NCBI GenBank assembly: GCA_902702965.1
Contig: CACRXP010000088.1
Location: forward strand, 634,415-698,414
Direction: 5' to 3'
DNA: 64,000 nt
Origin: Spirometra erinaceieuropaei
Lineage: Eukaryota > Platyhelminthes > Cestoda > Diphyllobothriidea > Diphyllobothriidae
In this document: positions 10,546 through 21,699 of the stretch, one piece after another
Numbering within the stretch: position 1 is the first letter of the stretch
Layout: every line of letters begins with the position of its first letter
The notes under the pieces: generated by a model
The model's database searches: none
What the model was told of the DNA's origin: nothing
Seen by the model: only the letters and a program-made list of their open reading frames with translations
Position numbers and translations under genes: made by a program

Positions 10546-11020
10546 TTGCCAACTGACGGGGTACCTTGGACCTCCTCCATGACCGGAGGCGGTCTGAGAG
10601 TCAGGCTGCAATGGCTCCTTTTTAATGTGGCCTTTATGGCATTCCCACCACAGTGTGGGATCCGAGCCAGGCGTTGGCGGCACGCCCAGGTGCGGCTTCG
10701 GCTGTGCCAGCCTCCAAATCTCTCTTGTGTTGGTTGAAATCCTGATTATTTGTTGTGTGGACCAGGGGGTGTGGTGGAACGCCAAGGTGAGGATCCGTCC
10801 GAGCCATCCACCTGCGGCCTCTCTCGTCTCCGGTCTTCTTGACACTGTCTTGACACCGGGCTCGGGCGAGGGAGGAGGAGAGAGTGTAGGTAGATGCTAC
10901 GCAAGTCTACCGGCACTATAAACCCCTGCGTAAGTCACCGTCCCTGCTCCCATTGCTGCTGCAACTGTGGGGCACACGATGGACATCATCGAAACCGATG
11001 GTCGAACTGTCACAACAACG
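10546..11020 (+). repeat. Dispersed GC-rich repeat (family R2)
   Basis: The core landmarks are GGTGTGGTGGAACGCCAAGG (about 10770-10789), GGTCTTCTTGACACTGTCTT (about 10830-10850), ACACCGGGCTC, a GGAGGAGAGAG purine block, and GGACATCATCGAAACCGATG. The same order is found near 19.1, 22.5 (minus), 39.6, 51.7, 52.5 and 56.7 kb. It has no coding signature and no recognised family. A SINE-like nature is possible but not shown. Confidence 0.65.
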
Positions 11021-11354
11021 TAATGGAGTGTAAATATAAATACTGATGTCCTTCTAGACCTACCAATGTCTTGCTCGTTTCATTTCCAAATTACTTATAC
11101 GTAAAACATATACCGCGCGAGAAGTAACGTTCCAAATGTTCAAAACTGGAAATGACCATTCGGTGATAGTGTTTTCGATGTCATCTCATAATGATTTTCA
11201 AACACAAAACAATTTCCGCCCATTTAAACGAAGTGCTGAATATGTGCGTTACTACAGCCATTAAGGGCACGAAATCGCGCAGAATTAGTAATCTGACTTT
11301 AAAAATCGATAAAACGTTTGGCTATCTAATAATAGTCTGTATGCAGAATGGTAT

Positions 11355-11629
11355 TGCCGACAAAGACAAGGGAGACTGGAATGGCCACTTCTGGCTTATT
11401 AGCCGTCGTCAGCCAGCCATACCCAAGCCCGAAGTGTGGAACACCCGAGCCTCGAACTCGCGACCTGTTGGTTTAGAAGTCAACGCCTCTACTCACCGGG
11501 CCACGAGCCCGTTGCCTTGTCGGTTTTCGATCGGGAATATACAATGTTAGGGGGCTCGAGAGAGAGTCCATAAGGCACAACGGAACGAGTGAGTTCCGTA
11601 TGAACGATCGGTGAGCGCCCCCTAACATT
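11355..11629 (-). mobile_element. tRNA-headed SINE in fold-back form (S2)
   Basis: A minus-strand head and body (11355 to about 11545) is followed directly by a plus-strand tail (GGCTCGAGAGAGAGTCC to GGTGAGCG, 11554-11616). The two are bounded by the inverted pair AATGTTAGGGGG (11543-11554) and CCCCCTAACATT. The hammerhead at 11374-11418 (minus) keeps CTGACGA but has GAAG instead of GAAA. The arrangement resembles the inverted pairs at 29818-30412 and about 50985-51395. Confidence 0.7.
11374..11418 (-). ncRNA. Hammerhead motif in SINE S2 (A15.1 changed)
   Basis: Minus-strand GGCTGG/CCAGTC form stem I and CTGACGA is intact. Stem II is GGCT/AGCC. The GAAA box reads GAAG, leaving a possible G-U pair at the base of helix III. 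Confidence 0.55.
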
Positions 11630-12103
11630 AATAGTCTGTATGTTAGCAAACCCGTTCTCACGGTTGACATCAAACTAGGAACCAATTTTCAAGTGCGCAA
11701 GCACTGTTTAGTAGAACCATCGAGGGCGGATTACGTTCCTCTTAAAGAAGAACACGCTCAGATGCGCGACAAAAGTCTAGGACAGATACAAACATAGGAA
11801 ATCCCCCAAATATATCAGAACGCTCATTCTTATCCAAATCTATGAACATTTTGCTCGATATCATTGCTAAGACATTCTATGCACAAGAAAACCACATTTC
11901 CTTTAATGGCGAAAGCTAGAGGACAAGACGCGCAATGACGTATGTGCCCGATAATTCTCATTTCACCTTCTGTCATCACGTTTCATGAAACAAGTAACGG
12001 GCGTTCCTTGTTGGGGATGTGAGACATTCTGCAGCGTTTGGGAGCACAATCCAGAGCGCCGTAGGCACTTTTATACGGATTTGTTTTACAGATTTTTTTA
12101 TAT
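11630..12103. other. Spacer with no recognised feature
   Basis: No repeat, RNA or coding signature is recognised. Confidence 0.35.
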
Positions 12104-12104
12104 A

Positions 12105-13882
12105 CAGAAGTGCCAACCGAAATTCCTAAATTCGCCTTCGTTTTGAAAACATTAATTAAGTAGGGTTCTAAAACTAGTCAGCCTGAAACATAATTCTGTA
12201 TTATTTCAGTTATCTCAAGACGCGGACTTTCGAATGAACTTCCTTCCAGCTGCATGCAAAAACGGCATTCTGTAAAAAACGACTACTCAAGTGGCATGAG
12301 CTTTTGTCATTGATTTTCGATTCCCCTAAAAGTCCAATTATATTTCATGAGAATCATGAATACAAATAGTCATTATTCGCCTTCTTCGGTAGGAAATTAC
12401 GCTGTCTTACAATTTCATACTCGAAGGAAGGTTATGATATGATTTTAAAAAGTATCTGATTGTGGGACTTTTAAATACCGTTAAATGGCCGTTCATAAAG
12501 CGACATGTCTCTGCATTTACCAATGTGGATTGTAAAGTTTGAAGCATTTTGTCCCCGGTACGAAGCTGAAGTAGGCAAGAACAGCAGGATTTATTGGCAC
12601 CAAAAAATTTCGCGACTGCTCTTCAGCTACTTCCTGTCGCTTCATAAGAGGGATAACGAGTGAGAACAATACAACAGATTTGAATTCATGCAGAAAATCG
12701 ATGCAGAAACAGCAAGGTTAGGGTTTGGGGCAAAGTTGGCTAATCGATAAAGTTAATAACACAAACGCCCTAGGGGAAGAAAGTGAAAAAGAAGGAAACG
12801 TTAAAGAGCAAAAAATGAGAGGAGAGAGGGGGAAGCATGGAGCCAGAGGCTACCATGGTAATGTTAGGTTAACAACGTGCTCCAATTGTTTACAAAGTTC
12901 TGGTTTCACTCGACGTTCATTCGAAAGCCGGCACCTTGACGTAACTGAAATATTATAGAATTATGTTGCGTTACCTGGAGGCAGCCTATATACGACGAGT
13001 GAAACCAGAACATTGTAAACAATTGGAGCACGTTGTTAACCTAACATTACCATGGTAGCCTCTGGCTCCATGCTTCCCCCTCTCTCCTCTCATTTTTTGC
13101 TCTTTAACGTTTCCTTCTTTTTCACTTTCTTCCCCTAGGGCGTTTGTGTTATTAACTTTATCGATTAGCCAACTTTGCCCCAAACCCTAACCTTGCTGTT
13201 TCTGCATCGATTTTCTGCATGAATTCAAATCTGTTGTATTGTTCTCACTCGTTATCCCTCTTATGAAGCGACAGGAAGCAGCTGAAGAGCAGTCGCAAAA
13301 TTTTTTGGTGCCAATAAATCCTGCTGTTCTTGCCTACTTCAGATTGTAAAGTTACCAATATGGATCAAATCCACTGCTAAATTTTATGAATCCTATACGA
13401 TCCCCTTCATTACCATAGAGAAATGTGAAATTTTTCTATATGCGGAAAATACATGCATTGGAGTTTGGAAACCCTGAATTCAAGTCTGACGGTAGAGCGG
13501 GTTCAAAATTATTCGGGAATTGGAAAAGTGTTTTAAACCTGATTTATACCCTTCTTTCGAGTATAAGATTGAAAGAAGACTTCATTTTTCACCAAATGAG
13601 CAAAAGAATGAATGTTTTTTTATGGCTTTCATGAAATGTAATTGGACTTTTGGGGCATCGAAAATCAATGAGAAAAAGTCATGCTACATAAGTAGTCATT
13701 TTTTACAGAGTGTAGTTTTTGCATGCAGCCGGAAGGACGTTCATTCGAAAGCCGGCACCTTGACGTAACTGAAATATTATAGAATTATGTTGCAGGCTGG
13801 CTAGTTTTGCTAACTAATCTTTTCGAAACAAAAACGCTTTTCAGAATTTAGGTTGAAGTTTCATGAGTAAGCCCACCTACTC
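12105..13882 (-). mobile_element. Long-TIR MITE (copy 3), interrupted by a palindromic insertion
   Basis: The left terminus is CAGAAG after TA (12103-12104) and the right terminus is CTACTC before TA (13883-13884). The left arm blocks (ATTAATTAAGTAGGGTT, GCATGCAAAAAC, AACTCGAAGG-type) and the right arm blocks (AGTAGTCATTTTTTACAGAG, GCATGCAGCC, CATTCGAAAGCCGGCACC) match the complete copies. The centre is in the orientation opposite to copies 8, 10 and 11. Removing the insertion at 12540-13353 rejoins GATTGTAAAGTT with ACCAATATGG, the sequence expected from copy 4. Confidence 0.85.
12540..13353. mobile_element. Near-perfect 777-bp palindrome inserted in MITE copy 3, 12-bp TSD
   Basis: Arms 12566-12912 and 12996-13342 (347 bp each) are reverse complements with only a few mismatches by eye (for example AAAG/AATG at the inner side and TTCGCG/TTTGCG near the outer side). 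The direct repeat GATTGTAAAGTT occurs at 12528-12539 and 13342-13353, consistent with a target-site duplication. The spacer (12913-12995) contains a 58-nt stretch (12912-12969) identical to the host MITE arm at 13736-13793. Twin ORFs on opposite strands (12725-12958 plus and 12986-13183 minus) are a by-product of the symmetry. Confidence 0.85.
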
Positions 13883-13884
13883 TA

Positions 13885-14820
13885 TTTTGGATGTGCGTTC
13901 AGCGATTGGGTTAAGGCACGCTCGACTTGGTACGTCTTGGGAGTACCTAAAAAATAAGGAAAATTGCGATGGTCAGGTCTGACTTACTGGACGTCCACAG
14001 CCAGTCGCATCCAACACGAGTTTCGGACAACCCAGGATTTGAATCCAGATGCCTGAGCTTTTAAATAATAGCTACGTTGAGGACATGGCGTGTGCCTCAA
14101 TCACAGAAATGTTCATGGAATGGGATTTTACCAATCTGATTACAGGACATGCCTATCTCGCTGCGCCTTGGGGTTTAATCTAGAGCCCTCCTACACCAAC
14201 AATGTTTCAGAAGACTTATGGACAAGGCAAGAAAAATTGGGATATTTATTTCCGTTTAAATAACCACCATCAGTCAGCCAAACCCAGTAGCTCATCACGA
14301 AAACTGCGTCGGCCATTAGGCTTGCTGGTCAAATAAGCCGGAGGGGAATCCGGAGATGTCAAAGCTAGGATTGTACGTGATTGGCTGACAGCTATTAACA
14401 AGTCAGAAATGGTCATTCCAGCCTCCCAACTTTTTAATCGGTTCTCATTCTATATGCATATGTGTGGATACCAGGGCCTTCATGCAAGTCACGCATCCCC
14501 CTGCAGGATAAACAGCGGTTTTTTGGAGAGACTGGCGTAGTCCGTCTGTAACTGCTTTGGTCACAAGGTCTAGGAGGACAGAGTTGATTAAATCCGAAGT
14601 AACTGTTAGATTGGCGTGTGCTCTTTTCACGGTATGCATTTATGCAGAGAAAACTGCCGACAAATACAAGAGAGACTGCCTGTTGCGCGGCGTTTTTGCA
14701 GTTCCCCCTGTAGTCTTATAGGCAGTCGTTTAGCGATTGGTGATATATGTGCAGGAGATTGCCGACGAGGACTAGAGAGAAGGGGAGGGGACGAGACAAG
14801 TAGGTCTCGCAACGCGATCG
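13885..14820. other. Spacer with a decayed SINE fragment
   Basis: At about 14380-14435 (plus) GATTGGCTGACAGC...GTCAGAAATGGTCATTCCAG is a SINE body with a damaged hammerhead core, since the G-A of CTGANGA is lost. The rest shows no recognised feature. Confidence 0.4.
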
Positions 14821-15360
14821 GTGAACACCCCTCTACCACATATATGCATACATAGTCTGGAAAATTTTGCAGCACGCTTCCTTGTTAAAAGATCATTTAT
14901 TCGCCAAAAGAGGACAGTTCTGGCTTGCAAACGCTATCACATTCATTTAAAAGGCCAAGTCTGTAGCCCACCGATTCCGGATCCTGGATTTATTGACCAA
15001 AATGGCTGCCATTTTTGCATGAAGCAGCAGCTAGGCGGGGCTAATGTTAAAAACGATGTTTTACCTAAAATTTGTGCATTGTTTCGAAACATTTTCTGCA
15101 TGCGTAATGCAATAAAAGGAATAGCGATGAGGAAAGTGATGCATCGGCCCCGATCACTTGCACTTGTCGAACATGATTCCAGATTGCTGCAGAAAAGTAT
15201 AAAATATCCTCGTGACGCCACTTCCCCGAAGATAGTTGACGGATTCACACGCATCTTCTCTCATCAAAGGGAAAAATTCAAGCTGAGTTGCACTTCATTT
15301 GAAGGCATCGCAAATAATGACTTACTGACCGTCGTTCGGCTTATCTGCTGGTTTGATTAA
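14821..15360 (+). other. Unidentified 179-codon open reading frame
   Basis: This is one of the longest open frames in the window without mobile-element motifs. It is basic with scattered cysteines (CKRYHIHLKGQVCSPP, GCHFCMKQQLGG), and I see no signal peptide or known domain. The frame starts in sequence resembling a SINE tail, so the true start, if any, lies further in. It could be a chance ORF, an exon, or a piece of an unrecognised element. Confidence 0.2.
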
Positions 15361-15364
15361 CTTT

Positions 15365-16925
15365 GTATATGAGGAGGAGGAGGAGGAAATGCGCTTTATT
15401 TTGAAATCGTAAGTTCAAAATTTTCAGCAAAAAATAGGGTCCATTCACTGTGGGTAGTAAATAAGTTAAGAGATTATTCAACAGTCAAAGAAACGATTAT
15501 TATGGGGATAGTTCAAGTCTTAGCTTCTGTATTTCTGTCTCTTCGCACGTAAGATAGCGCGCTAGGAATGGTAATACAGAGGCTCGATAAGCCGATGTGC
15601 GACAGGGTATAAGACGGAAGTTGCGGCGCATCGGGCGGGAAGACTTGGCAGCCATAAGATCGGNNNNNNNNNNNNNNNNNNNNNNNNNNNNNNNNNNNNN
15701 NNNNNNNNNNNNNNNNNNNNNNNNNNNNNNAAGATGGGAGTCATTGTGACTAAATATAAAATTTTTATTTAGGGAGTCTAAATCTGCATCCACATGCACC
15801 AGCGTGTTGCGATGACCAGTGAGACGCTTAAGATTTTTCCAAATCTCAGCTGAGGAAGGGGGGAAAGGGGGGAGTAAGAAGAGGAAAAAAGTTGGCTGAC
15901 AAACAGGCTATTTAGCCTGTTAATCTCTGTTTTTATTAAGACGGTAACGTCCTTAAGGTTATCACGTAAGCCTAGCTTGTAAAGGAGTTCTTTTTTACGT
16001 CTTAACGTTTTCAGATAGGAGGAAGAAATTCTATCCGGTCGTACCATAACAGTATCAAAAGGGCAGCAAATATCGAAAATTTCATTTAAAAACGCTGTCA
16101 GGTTGGAAGAACAGGATTCAACATTAGAATGTTCAAGGAAAGTGGGGATAGTAAGAGAAATGCAAGTCTGAAGCATGAGAATGTTTTGGGTGGACGTGTT
16201 GCGAACCTTAACCTTTCTCTCAGGCTTGGCAAGCAGTGCACGTTTTGAAGTGGAATAGATTTTTGGAAGGCACAATAAAGTGGAATGGTCAGAACCTGAC
16301 AATGGAGCCCTGTTTTTTACACAAAAAAGCTTGCTGTGGTTAGTCAGAATATGATCAAGAGGGGCATCTGCGCGAGTATTAAAGGAGACAAGATCATCGA
16401 AGCCTAAAAGTGTAAGGGGACGTAAATTCACGCGAGTAAAATCACCGCATAAGAGAGTAAGATAGTCGCAGGATAATATAGCAAGTTTTTGTGAGATGAA
16501 GTCAAAAAACGGGTTAATGCGCCTTCACAGGAAGAGGGGGGAATGTAAATACTAACAAATATGATGCCTTTAAAATTACTTAACAAACGGGGCTTAGATA
16601 AAACAGCGATTACATCTATTAAATCATCAGAGTAAGAAAAAAGGAACTTACAGTCTCTACACCAATTTTGATTAACAAAAATGGCAACGCCCCCACCTCT
16701 GCCACAAGATATACATTTTCTATCTGTTCGAAAGCAGTAGAAGGATGGGGGAGTAATAAGCTGAGAATCAATGCAACTATTAGGCCACGTCTCTTGAAGG
16801 CAAACAACTTCAGTTTTGCTGTGTTCTTTTTTCGACAAAAGTAGCTCCAAATCATGGGTTTTGTTGAAAATAGAACGACAGTTTGTCGACAGTATATATG
16901 ATCTCTGGGATTTTTTGGAATCTCG
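15365..16925 (-). pseudogene. CR1-like LINE: AP endonuclease and ORF2 end, RT missing around a gap
   Basis: Minus-strand reading begins near 16920 with ILSTNCRSIFNKTHDLELLL and EVVCLQETW (AP-endonuclease catalytic Glu). It continues with SCGRGGGVAIFVNQNW and FKGIIFVSIYIPPSS. A frameshift near 16480 moves to the frame carrying GDFTRVNLRP (usually GDFN), ADAPLDHILTNHS and LSGSDHSTL (catalytic His). The connector runs to 15731 (HVDADLDSLNKNF). After the N run comes only the ORF end: MAAKSSRPMRRNFRLIPC and LPFLARYLTC (15500-15660). The whole RT is absent. The 3' tail has AATAAAG followed by a CCT repeat (about 15369-15405). The same ORF end and tail type occur at 41838-42285. Confidence 0.85.
15664..15730. 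other. Assembly gap (67 N)
   Basis: This run of N lies inside the LINE at the point where the reverse transcriptase should be, so the real missing length may be much larger than 67 bases. Confidence 0.95.
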
Positions 16926-16929
16926 GCTG

Positions 16930-19030
16930 TCTTAAAACATTAATAGACACTGTTTTTTTGTAGCGTACCTTAGCAACGCACGCACATTTATCGTTTCAAT
17001 GATCACAAGGGATGGAAATTTACTTACTTTGTTTTTTGACGAAATGGTTCACGGATATTAGTCATGGTAAGATAAGCCGTCTCCTGTTTACAGACTGTCG
17101 CGATTCAGCAACGACAGCACCTCGGAAAAACCGCCTGAACATCTGTTATTTTAACAACTTGCTGGTATGCTATGGTGCTTGCATTGAAACCAATTTGCTC
17201 GCTCAATATGTTCTCCGTTGACCACATTACCTTATAAATATACTGACCTGCTGATGATGCATCGTATAATCGATAAATAATCTACTAAAGACTAAAACCC
17301 GTGCCTGAATTTATCAACTTCAGTTACCACCAGAAGATACTTCTAAAATAGGCTCACTGCAAAACGTAGGCATGATTTGCGCAAAAAAGAAATATTCGGC
17401 CCACACATGTGGAGAGTCAGGTTAACTTTTGAGCAGTTCATCTCCTCCCCCAATTACTAGAGTAGTATTTGATTTGTTTTGTCTGCGCGAGCACTTAATC
17501 TGATTAAGTTGATGGTCAGTTTAGCGTCCGTCTGCTGCCTTCTTGTCGAAACCGCGAACCTCACCATAAAACTCTCGCGAGATGCTTAACAGTGAAAGAA
17601 AAGGTTACGTGGTACATGCGCTCAAAGGTGGTGATCTCGTTTGAAGCCGGGGCCAGCACAGGATGAGTCACTTCCGTATTGCGCTGACTGCTGAAGAATA
17701 TTTTTACAAATATTGAGTCACAGGGTATATTCTTTCGAACGCAGCGAAGGCAAAGTCTCGTTGAGCTGCTTGAAGAGAAAGCGACAGAGTTGTGGGGATT
17801 GTGAAACCCTATCCACTATCGGTGTCAGCTCAACTCCATTGACGAGAACTAGTTTCCTAACAGCTTAGTAATCACAAGTCGTTCTAACCTACTAAGATCT
17901 TCCCGACTGCCTAGAATACAAATCTATACCATTCAAACCATTCCTAATGCAGACATCAAGACACGCGTCCTGAACCCGATAGGTGAAGTCACTTCCGGAG
18001 CGAACGTCCCTTCCTGGGTTATTTCGGATTGGCTTACAGGCTAAAGAAAACACCCCTCTATCGCTGTGATCAGTTTGAGGACAGCCGCACTCTTAAAAAA
18101 GGCACTCATGACAAATCATGCCTTCCCTCTGAGGGAATGTTTGTCAAGTCAGGGAAGGAAGTAGCTAGCTGCCCATCTCTCCCCATGACTTATTCATGCG
18201 CTGCTTACAATCCGTGCTTACGCAATGTTCTTCTTGATTGCTTAAAAATTAGAGGATCATCAGGCCCTCAGGCCCTTGAAAAGGGTCTTTCAGCACGCAC
18301 TGAAATGTATAGATGTTAACACTACTCCAAAGTCCTACGCAAACGGGTGCCAGCAACAACCGAGGCAGTGACTACTCGGTTAGCGAGTCCAGCGCTCTGA
18401 TGTCAAAAAACGTTGATACAGGCAGTCTGTCTTCCTTGGCCGACTCCAGGTGGTGATCGCACGCCGCCCCAACGTCCTGAGAATAGTCACACGCGCTCCG
18501 TGTGTTTTGACATGCAGACAGCTCCCACATCCTAACCCGAACCCCCCCCCCCCTACCTTCCACCCTTCTACTACACCTCCAACGTCCTCAATACGCTGAC
18601 AACGGCATCTGAGTGGCGTGCAAACAACCCAACTCCGTCTCCGAGACGCCAGCTTGCAAGTTTATCATCCATACAATTGTAGTGGTCCGATCGTGAATGA
18701 CCGAAAACATGTGTGTGAGAATTTCACAGAATAAACAAAGGTGTCTAACTTGTGCTGCCCCCAATATTCAAAAGAGTGTGAGAAAGAAGGACAATATTGT
18801 AATCACACGTCTGAGGAATGTCTGCATGTGTGGTCAAAAGGTCTGAAAGCGTGTGCTATGCGACTATCAGCAACCCGTGGTCCTCACAGCCTGGAATGCG
18901 CTGGCCGTTCCCTGACAACTGGTTCCTTGCCAGTAGGTGCGCTGACACTCCCGGTGGGCATGGCTGTCCTGTCATAATCCTCGTCCTTCTGACCCACTGT
19001 TATGGGTGTTATTGGTGAAAAATGCTGGTC
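16930..19030. other. Spacer with no recognised gene
   Basis: Small ORFs (18029-18319 plus, 96 codons; 18372-18563 minus) have no recognisable motif. A C-run lies at 18541-18553. It may hold old repeats that I cannot identify. Confidence 0.3.
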
Positions 19031-19195
19031 AAGCGTATGTTATGGATAAGGGAGTGTAGAGTGGAACGCCCAGTTGCGAGCTCGACCGTAATATCCGCCT
19101 GCGTCTTCCCCCCCCTCCTACGGTCTTCTTGAATATGTCTTGACGCTGGGCGCAAATAGGAGAGGAAGATGGAGTTCGGTGGATAATCTGCAAAT
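19031..19195 (+). repeat. Repeat family R2, partial copy
   Basis: It contains GTAGAGTGGAACGCCCAGTT and GGTCTTCTTGAATATGTCTT followed by a GGAGAGGAAGA block, the R2 core in diverged form. Confidence 0.5.
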
Positions 19196-19197
19196 GT

Positions 19198-19475
19198 ACG
19201 TGAAATAACCATTCATACAATGTCATGTCTCTGCATCTACCAATGTGGCTTGCAAAGTTAACAATGTGGATCAAATCAACTTGTTAATTTTATGAAACAC
19301 ATATGGCCTTCCCTTAATACTATAGAGAAATGTATGGTTTTCCGTACGCGGAAAATATACAGCTTGTAGTTTGTAAACCCTGAATGCAAGTGCAACGGCA
19401 GGTCAAGTTCAAAATTATCCGGGAATTGGAAAAGTTTATGAAAACTGAAGTACACCCTTTCTTCGGCTATAAAGC
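19198..19475 (-). mobile_element. Long-TIR MITE, central segment (copy 4)
   Basis: This is the central part of the MITE in reverse orientation: CATGTCTCTGCATCTACCAA, ATGGTTTTCCGTACGCGG, AATATACAGCTTGTAGTTTG, and GTTCAAAATTATCCGGGAAT. It gives the uninterrupted form of the site disrupted in copy 3. Both arms are lost. Confidence 0.75.
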
Positions 19476-19479
19476 GGCT

Positions 19480-20029
19480 TTAGCCCAGAAGCATATTCAT
19501 GTGTTCCATCAAAAGGAAAAAGTGCGGTGGGTGTTCCTTCGTTAGTAACGCGGTATTTATTTACCTTTTCTGGACTAATCATGTCAGTGGTTGTTGTTCT
19601 ACGCTTTCTGCCACACGCTTAGCCACACTGGCCTTCTGAGTACGTGTTGGAAACGATTGTTTTTTTTTAAAGGAGCGATTCATGTGTACTCATCGCATCT
19701 CATTACGGCCTCACTGTCGACTGCGCTCCACCACCCAACATCTATTTCACTGACCAAATGGTCAAAAGCAAACCACCTCAGTGAACAGAGTTAAGTCAGA
19801 GAGATGTTAGGAAGTCTACTTTGCCTTTGCAGAGACACAGAAGAGTGCGAGCTGCTAACAACACCCAAACCCCATTAACCTCCTGTTATCGCTGGGTGGC
19901 CGCTACCAGACACTCGAGGATAGGCCCCTCCTCCCCCTTTGTCGTTTCGCTCCATTCCTACGATTGTGGGGAATTAGTTCTGGACCCCTTGCAATATTTG
20001 ACTGGCGGTTATAATTTGATTTGTCTGGC
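19480..20029. other. Spacer with no recognised feature
   Basis: No gene, RNA or repeat is recognised in this stretch. Confidence 0.3.
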
Positions 20030-20206
20030 AAAATCTTTCATTTTCGCATGCGGCATAAAATAAGTTCATTCAAAAGCCGGCATCCTGAGGTAACGAAATC
20101 ATTGTAGAACTATGCTGCGTGATGATTAGTTTTACAACCCCACTTAATTAATCTTTTCGAGACGAAAACGCATTTCGGAATTTCGGTTGAGTTGTCCCAC
20201 CTACTG
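20030..20206. mobile_element. Long-TIR MITE, right-arm fragment (copy 5)
   Basis: It contains GCATGCGGC, TTCATTCAAAAGCCGGCATC, GATGATTAGTTTTACAACCC and the terminus CCCACCTACTG (20196-20206). The base after the terminus is A, so the TA is not preserved. Confidence 0.7.
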
Positions 20207-20345
20207 AATTTTGAGCCCAATCCGCCATTGGGGTTAGGGCTTAGAGCCTGTAGGATATATCACTTTCATGCATTCCTTTATGTCATTACGGAGATACCGC
20301 ACGGGGCTCATGGAAATGTGCGCTATGATGTATAGTTGACAAAGA

Positions 20346-20716
20346 CCGATAAGCTAACAGATACGAGGCCATTTGAATGGGCACTTCATATTCTTAAAAA
20401 TAGCATTGTTACGAACGTTTTCATAACCTAAATGAACCCTTTCTTCAGATACATAATCTGAAAAAGACGTGATTTGATACCGAGACAGGGTAATAATATA
20501 CGAAACATTCACACTACCTAAGTAGTGTTTTACTGGGTGCGGTATTGCAGACGACTGAAAAAAAAGAGTATTCAAAGGCCGACCTTCTAAAGTTATTAAA
20601 TATTTGCGGATTGTGCTGCACAATAGTCAACATAACACCCCGCCTAAGAAATCTTTCCTGATAGAAATGATTTTTCAGATTTTCCACCATCATTTCACGC
20701 GATTGTTCATTGATTG
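20346..20716. mobile_element. Long-TIR MITE, diverged fragment (copy 6)
   Basis: It holds decayed centre and right-arm blocks: GAACCCTTTCTTCAGATACA, AAAAGACGTGATTTGATACC, ACTACCTAAGTAGTG, and an ATTTCACGCGATTG end close to ATTGTA at 20713-20718. Confidence 0.5.
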
Positions 20717-20732
20717 TATGTATGCTAGAAGG

Positions 20733-20915
20733 ATGCCCGACAAAGAGAATGAAGACTGAGCTGACCATTTTTGGTCTATCAGTCTTCATCGGTCGGTCTT
20801 ATCCAACCCCAGTTTTTTATGGGCGTTTTTGGTTCGAATCCGGACTATTTTCGCGATCGAGCATTGGCGGACCCTGCGCTCTAACCATTGAGCCACAGGT
20901 CTATTACCCTTTCGG
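20733..20915 (-). mobile_element. tRNA-headed SINE, decayed (S3)
   Basis: On the minus strand AGACCTGTGGCTCAATGG (A-box region) and GGATTCGAACCAAAAACGCC (B-box region) give the tRNA-like head. The body follows with a heavily mutated hammerhead (CCGATGA in place of CTGANGA). It ends in the CATTCTCTTTGTCGG block. Confidence 0.65.
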
Positions 20916-21009
20916 CTGCATTCGAAAGTATTAACACATGTTGGAATCGCGTTAATCGATCGGGTTACGGCACTTACTCACTCAGTGTGCTTTTTCCCTC
21001 TTGTCGAAA

Positions 21010-21160
21010 TTCGTAGACCGATCGGGACCAAGACAGGGGAGACTGGGATGTCGTCGTCAATAAGTCCTACCCAAACCTAAATCTGACATTTGAGCCCAGA
21101 CCTCGGCAATTTCGCCTTCCGTACACTAATCAACCAGTGAGCCACGACCCCTACACCTCG
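21010..21160 (-). mobile_element. tRNA-headed SINE, deleted copy (S4)
   Basis: On the minus strand GGGTCGTGGCTCACTGG (A-box region), followed by the CCCAGTCTCCCCTGTCTTGG body block, identifies it. The hammerhead centre is deleted. Confidence 0.55.
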
Positions 21161-21409
21161 TCGGCTGCTGTTTGGGAGGTTGTTCACTGATCGGGGTTTC
21201 GGAACAACATAAAGTGAAATAAGCTTATCATATAGTTTTGTTGTTTTGTGGTTATGTTGGAAGAAAGCGGCGCCTTATAATTCGCCTCCCTGGTAAATAT
21301 AAAGTCAACGTTTCAGTCTAACCAAATGATGATTAAATAACTTACATACGGTCACACGTCCCCAAAATGGGCTGCGTAGAACGGTACTCACTGTAGCCTA
21401 CCAGTCCAA

Positions 21410-21600
21410 TTGACACTTATTCAGCCCTTCTCCTCCCACTTCTACTACTACTCCTCTACCTCCTGCCCTTTCCTCTTTCTCCTATTCCTGTTCACATCCA
21501 TACTCCTTCCTCTTGATTTTACTTTTTCCCTTTCCTTCTTCCCTCAACCCCCTCTTCTGCCCCAACACCTTCCTTCCGTTCTACTCTTGGCCATGCGAAA
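21410..21600 (+). repeat. Polypyrimidine tract
   Basis: Nearly 190 bases are dominated by C and T (CCTTCTCCTCCCACTTCTAC and similar). The open frame on this strand is Leu/Phe/Ser/Pro-rich through composition only. Confidence 0.7.
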
Positions 21601-21699
21601 CACGATCAGCAACCAATCGCCTCAAAAGCTTGCTTTTCTCCTCCCTCATTTTTTTTCAACCTCTTTACTTGGCGGCAGATAAGTCAAGCGTGTCTTAGG

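Noticed and set aside
12725..13183. Two ORFs on opposite strands with nearly the same protein
   Set aside because: They are mirror images created by the palindrome at 12566-13342. The composition is Lys/Glu-rich and no domain is visible.
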